The notes beneath the pieces are model-generated. The model saw only the letters and a list, made by a program, of their open reading frames with translations. It did not search any database and was not told the origin of the DNA. The position numbers and the translations under genes were made by a program. From NCBI GenBank assembly GCA_029204225.1, contig CM055102.1:61792668-61856667 (forward strand): a DNA stretch of 64,000 nucleotides, given 5' to 3'. This DNA comes from Diphasiastrum complanatum (lineage: Eukaryota; Streptophyta; Lycopodiopsida; Lycopodiales; Lycopodiaceae). Positions 59,471 to 64,000 of this stretch are shown here, piece by piece. How positions within the stretch are numbered: position 1 is the stretch's first letter; the number at the start of each line of letters is the position of its first letter.

Positions 59471-60462
59471 TAAGCGCGATGTTCTTCTCCTTTTCTTCTG
59501 CCTCAACCAGATTCGCTTGGGCTTTTCTACGCTTCCGCATGTCCTCCGCTTTCTTCCTGCGTTCCCTGCCTATGTGGCCTATGATGTTGCAATAATAGCT
59601 GACCATGTTCTTTCTCCTCTATGCCTTGTCAAGATAGTTGGATTTCTTGTTTCACCATTCTGAGTTTCCAGGCTTCTCCTCCTATTCTTGACTCGTGCCT
59701 CCAATCCTTTTTCCTGATTCCTACTTATGTGCCAGGTTTGTCTATGCAAGTCTACCTATCAGAGCATATTCATCGGTCCCTGGCATGCTCTTCCTTCTTT
59801 CTTCCTCCTGGAGCAACCTCTGAGTCAGATAGTCGATCTCCAAATCCTCCACTTTGCACCCCTCCAGTATCGTGATCAGTGGCTCATAGGATGTCGGCAG
59901 GCTCCCTAATATGGTGAAAACCAAATGCGTTTTTTCCACTGGTGCTCCTGCCGATTCTAATTGTCTGGCTATGCTCTTTATTTTTTTTCAAATGCACACT
60001 CAAAGGATCGTCTTCTACCATCCTTGCAATTGCTAATTTCCTCGCAACAACAGGATGTTGGTGACGGTTTTTCCTTCATATATGTTGTTCAGCGTGTCCC
60101 ACACCTCCTTGGCTATAATCACATCCTACATCTGCGCTATTGGCGTCTCTCCCATCATCTGATCATAGCTTTATGCTCATGCATGTCAAACAGCTTCCCT
60201 GCTCCTTCATCGATCGGAACTCCTTCCGCTTCTACTTGCAGCTTCTTCTTTGATCCCTCCACAATCTCCCACAACATTTTCTCCATGAGGATCATCCTCA
60301 TTTTCCATCTCTAGAGTGAATACCCCGACGCTCATTCCAGCTTCTTTATGGTTCTGATTTCTGTCCGATTCTCCATCCTTCGCTACTTGTAGCTTTCTTT
60401 CAATCGATCTTTCTCGAATCCACAGTGGTCGCACGTGGGGGCCCGTAACCTTGGTGAGACAT
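59471..60462 (-). pseudogene. Copia G: gag
   Basis: The ATG at 60462 gives MSHQGYGPPRATTVDSRKID, then a frame change into WKMRMILMEKMLWEIVEGSK, VPIDEGAGKLFDMHEHK, a degraded helix, the UBN2 segment VFTILGSLPTSYEPLITILE with LEIDYLTQRLLQEEERR, and a knuckle-like YYCNIIGHIGRERRKKAEDM. The text ends ANLVEAEEKEKNIALMV and runs into RT. Many stops and frameshifts. No primer site or LTR was recognised to its right. Confidence 0.85.
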
Positions 60463-60808
60463 GATTAGAACAAGGACAAAGAATCTAGCTTTTAATTTTA
60501 CTTTACACAATCAAATCAATCAACTCAATCACATCAGAAAGACAGAATGATCAATGCAAACTACAATAGCAAAAAGCATAAGCGCCACACGGCATTTCAA
60601 TCATTATATCACATCCTGCGTACTTTTGCCAAAAAGGATCAGCCCCCTTTTCACATCAAGATCGTACAAAAATTTGGGTCACTAGCCCCTAACTCTTAAC
60701 TGCTAACTACTTCACATGACTCAGATCCTAACAAACTCTGGGGCTATAAAATGCCCAATGTGAAACCCAATTCACAAAACCCACAGGTGCCCAAAAGACG
60801 TTAATAAA

Positions 60809-60812
<4 letters not shown>
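60463..60812. other. Non-coding stretch before the microsatellite
   Basis: It should hold the copia G leader, but no primer site or LTR edge is visible. No gene. Confidence 0.45.

Positions 60813-60897
<85 letters not shown>
60813..60897. repeat. (CT)n microsatellite
   Basis: An uninterrupted 85-bp CT run directly bordering the telomere-like array. Confidence 0.99.
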
Positions 60898-60900
<3 letters not shown>

Positions 60901-62585
60901 CTTGGCCCTTAACCCTTGTCCCGTAAACCTTGGCCCTTAACCCTTGTCTCTTGGACCTTAACCCTTAGACCCTTGGCCCTTGGACCTTAACTCTTAAACC
61001 TTTACCCTCGTCCTTCTCCCTTGGCCCTTGGCCCTTAACCCTTAACCCTTGTCCTTTAATCCTTGGTCCTTAGCCATTTATCCTTGACCCTTGGCCCTTA
61101 GCTCTTATCCCTTAGCCCTTACACCTTGGCCCTTGGACCTTAACTCTTAGCTCTTGATCCTTGGCCCTTGGCCCTTAGCCTTTCACCATTGGCCCTTAGT
61201 GCTTCGCCCTTGGCCCTTAACCTTTAACCCTTGGCCTTTAACCCTTAGCCCTAAATCCTAAACCCTTGATCCTTGGTCCTTTGACCTTAACTCTTAGTCC
61301 TTGGAACTTAACCCTAACCCTAAACCCTAAACCCTAAACCATAAACCATAAACCCTAAACCCTTGGCACTTAACCCTAAACTTTAAATCCTAAATCCTAA
61401 GCACTTAGCCCTAAACCCTTAACCCTTAACCCTAAGCCTTTAGACCTGAGCCCTAAACCCTAAACTCTAAGCCCTTAGCCCTAAACCCTAAGCCTTAAAA
61501 CCTAAACCCTAAACCCTAAACCATTGGCCTTTAATCCTAAGCCCTAAACTCTAAACTCTAAATCCTAAACCCTAAACTCGAAATCCAAAACTCTAAGCCC
61601 TGAGCCCTAAGCCCTTAGCCCTAAATCCTAAGCCCTAAACTCTAAACCCTAGGCCCTAGATCCCAAACCCTAATCTTTAAGCCCCAAAATCTACATCCTA
61701 AACCCAAAACCATAAACCCTTGGTCCTTAACCCTAAACACTAAATCCTAAATCATAAACCCTAAACCCTTGGCCCTTAACCCTAGATCCTAAACACTAAA
61801 GCCTTAACCCTAAGCCCTAAACCCTATACCCTAAGCCCTAAGCCCTAAGCCCTAGACCCTGACCTAAACCCTATACCCTACGCCCTTAGCCCTAAATTCT
61901 AAATCCTAAACCCTAAGCTCTAAGCCCTAAATCTTAGACCCTAAACCTTTGCCCCTTAGTTGTAAACCCTAAGCCCTTAGCCCTAAATCCTAAACCTTAA
62001 CTCCTAAATCCTTAAACCTTAGCCCTAAACCCTGAACCCTTCTCCCTTGGCCCTTAGCCTTTGGTCATTTGTCCTTCGTCATTGGCCATTCGCCCTTCTT
62101 AGCCCTTGGTCCTTGGTCCTAAACCCTAAACACTAAAACCTTAACCCTAAGCCCTAAACCCTAGACCCTAAACCCTAAGCCCTTAGTCCCAAATCCTAAT
62201 CCCTAATCCCTAAGCCCTAAATCTTAAACCCTAATCCTAAACCCTTGCCCCTTAATTGTAAGCTCTAGGCCCTAAACCCTAAATCCTAAGCTCTAAACCC
62301 TAAACCCTAAGCCCTTAGCCCTAAATCCTAAACCTTCCTAGAACCTAAATCTTAAATTCTTAAACCTTAGCCCTACACCCTAAACCCTAAACCCTTCTCC
62401 CTTGGCCCTTAGCCTTTGGTCATTTGTCCTTCGCCATTGACCATCGGCCCTTGATCCTTAGCCCTTGTTCCTTAGCCTTTGATCGTTAGTCCTAACCCTT
62501 CTCCCTTGGACTTTAACCCTTAGCCTTTGGCTTGTCCCTTTACCTTTAATCCTTAATCTTTGGTCCTTACTTGTTGGCCCTTAGC
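60898..62585. repeat. Degenerate telomere-like (CCCTAAA) satellite array, 1.7 kb
   Basis: About 240 tandem 6-8-bp words derived from CCCTAAA, the C-strand of the plant telomere repeat TTTAGGG. Variants are zoned: CCCTTGG and CCCTTAA dominate at 60898-61300 and again near 62040-62110 and 62390-62580, while CCCTAAA and CCCTAAG dominate between. A longer period is visible: GGCCCTTAGCCTTTGGTCAT with flanks occurs at about 62049 and 62404, offset 355 bp, and surrounding words match too. Perfect telomere runs are short (three to four units), so this is an old interstitial array and not a chromosome end. Confidence 0.93.
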
Positions 62586-62591
62586 ATATAA

Positions 62592-63084
<493 letters not shown>

Positions 63085-63600
63085 GTGTTCATGGACTTTT
63101 GCATTTGTTATGGAGTAGTTGACAACGACAAATTCAATATTCTCAGTGGTTACTCAGATGCAAGTTGGACAGGAGATGTAGATGCTCATAAATCCACTTA
63201 TGGATTTACATTCTTCTTCAACAATGGTCATATTTCATGGAAAAGTCGCAAGCAAACTTCGATAGCTCTATCTTCTATTGAATTAGAGTATATCGTAGCC
63301 TGTCAAGCTACAAAGAAAGTAGTATGGTTGAGAAACTTACTTCTAGATATCAGTCTGAATCAATATGCTCCGACAATTCTATTTTGTGATAATCAAAGTG
63401 TCATTGCTTTATTAGCTAGATTTCATTCTAGGAGTAAGCACATTGAAATTAAGTATCACTATGGCAGAAGCAAAGTTCTCGACAAAGAGGTTAACTTGCA
63501 GTATTGTCGACGCAAGATATGACAGTGGATATTTTTACTAAAGCATTAAGCTTGGATGCACACAAGAAATTTTGTGTAGAACTAAATTTTGAAGGTCAAA
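63085..63600 (+). pseudogene. Copia I: RNase H
   Basis: A 145-codon open frame to 63522. It gives LSGYSDASWTGDVDAHKSTY, GHISWKSRKQTSIALSS, ELEYIVACQATKKVVWLRNL, LFCDNQSVIALLA, FHSRSKHIEIKYHYGRSKVL. After a frame change it ends with QDMTVDIFTKALSLDAHKKF. Catalytic residues D (YSDASW), E (ELEY) and D (CDNQS) are all present. It is the best-preserved RNase H in the window, but RT is missing: sequence to the left of about 63085 is not copia. It resembles copia H. Confidence 0.92.
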
Positions 63601-63627
63601 GCATTCATGGATTCAGATTAAGGGGGG

Positions 63628-64000
63628 TGTTGGATTATTCTCCTGATTATCAACTAATCGATCTTTTAATCTTCGTCCAGACTTCGGCCACTTCGGATGA
63701 ATGACAATTAATTGTTCCACTTGAAATATAGCTACAGACTTGCCCTAATCGTTTAACAAGTAAATTTCTGGGAAGTACTAATTGGATGGATGCCAGCCCA
63801 CTATGGCCAACTGGCCATTAAGATCTACGATCTAATTAGTTGTCCTACTGGACGTGTCGCATTTTGCTTAGTATAAATCAGTGATCATACTTCTATTATT
63901 CACAATGCATTTTACAAAGTATTGTAGCGACTCTCTCAAGCTTTCAATTTTGAACACTCTTGAGCATTCTAGCTCAATTCTTTCATCAAACAGAGATCAT
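63628..64000 (+). repeat. Copia I 3' LTR, running off the window
   Basis: Begins TGTTGGATTATTC after the polypurine tract AAGGGGGG (63620-63627). Contains GTATAAATCAGTG near 63872, a possible TATA region. The end lies beyond the window. Confidence 0.75.

Noticed and set aside
60898-62585. True chromosome end
   Set aside because: Perfect TTTAGGG runs are only a few units long, variants are abundant, and ordinary retrotransposon sequence continues on both sides.
60898-62585. CRISPR-like array
   Set aside because: Units are 6-8 bp without spacers; the host is a plant.

Overview
The window looks like a transposon-rich stretch of a land-plant nuclear genome. Three things point that way: a plant-type catalase gene whose eight exons join into exactly 492 codons, many Ty1/copia and Ty3/gypsy retrotransposon remnants (several with the initiator-tRNA-Met primer site usual in plants), and a degenerate array built on the plant telomere unit CCCTAAA. 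The species cannot be named from this; a large-genome plant, perhaps a fern or another seed-free lineage, is a weak inference.

Layout. 0-4 kb: nested fragments of copia RT, gypsy integrase and copia RNase H, then a 185-bp CT microsatellite. 4.3-7.8 kb: AT-rich and gene-free, with a poly-C/poly-G inverted pair. 7.8-9.7 kb: a C-rich, unrecognised, decayed gene-like unit with a TATA box. 9.8-15.7 kb: two minus-strand copia relics (A and B) with LTR pieces, one of them inverted. 16-19 kb: one intact unrecognised ORF and AT-rich DNA. 19.4-21.4 kb: copia C, reduced to LTR, half of gag, the end of RNase H and an LTR. 21.6-25.1 kb: gypsy 1, joined at a copia primer site to copia D (25.1-27.8 kb). 27.9-31.3 kb: minus-strand copia E and gypsy 2. 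32.8-40.4 kb: the catalase gene on the minus strand, the only intact host gene seen. 40.6-43.6 kb: a tandem duplication and AT-rich DNA. 43.6-46.3 kb: copia F with both LTRs. 46.5-48.5 kb: gypsy 3. 49.2-51.2 kb: copia gag, RNase H and LTR pieces plus gypsy 4. 51-55 kb: AT-rich. 55.9-57.5 kb: gypsy 5. 57.5-60.5 kb: copia H end and copia G. 60.8-62.7 kb: telomere-like array between microsatellites. 63.1-64 kb: copia I end.

None of the transposons is intact. Two patterns recur. First, many relics have lost the middle of pol, so gag or protease is joined straight to late RT, RNase H or integrase (copia C, F, G; gypsy 3, 5). Second, most in-frame stop codons are explained by a single C-to-T change from CAG, CAA or CGA, as expected when methylated transposon DNA decays. 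The catalase gene escapes this decay, although its 3.2-kb first intron has collected duplicated repeat modules. I found no convincing new biological system. The best leads are the unrecognised decayed gene at 8-9.7 kb, the gypsy-copia junction at a primer-binding site, and the telomere-like array with a roughly 355-bp higher-order repeat.
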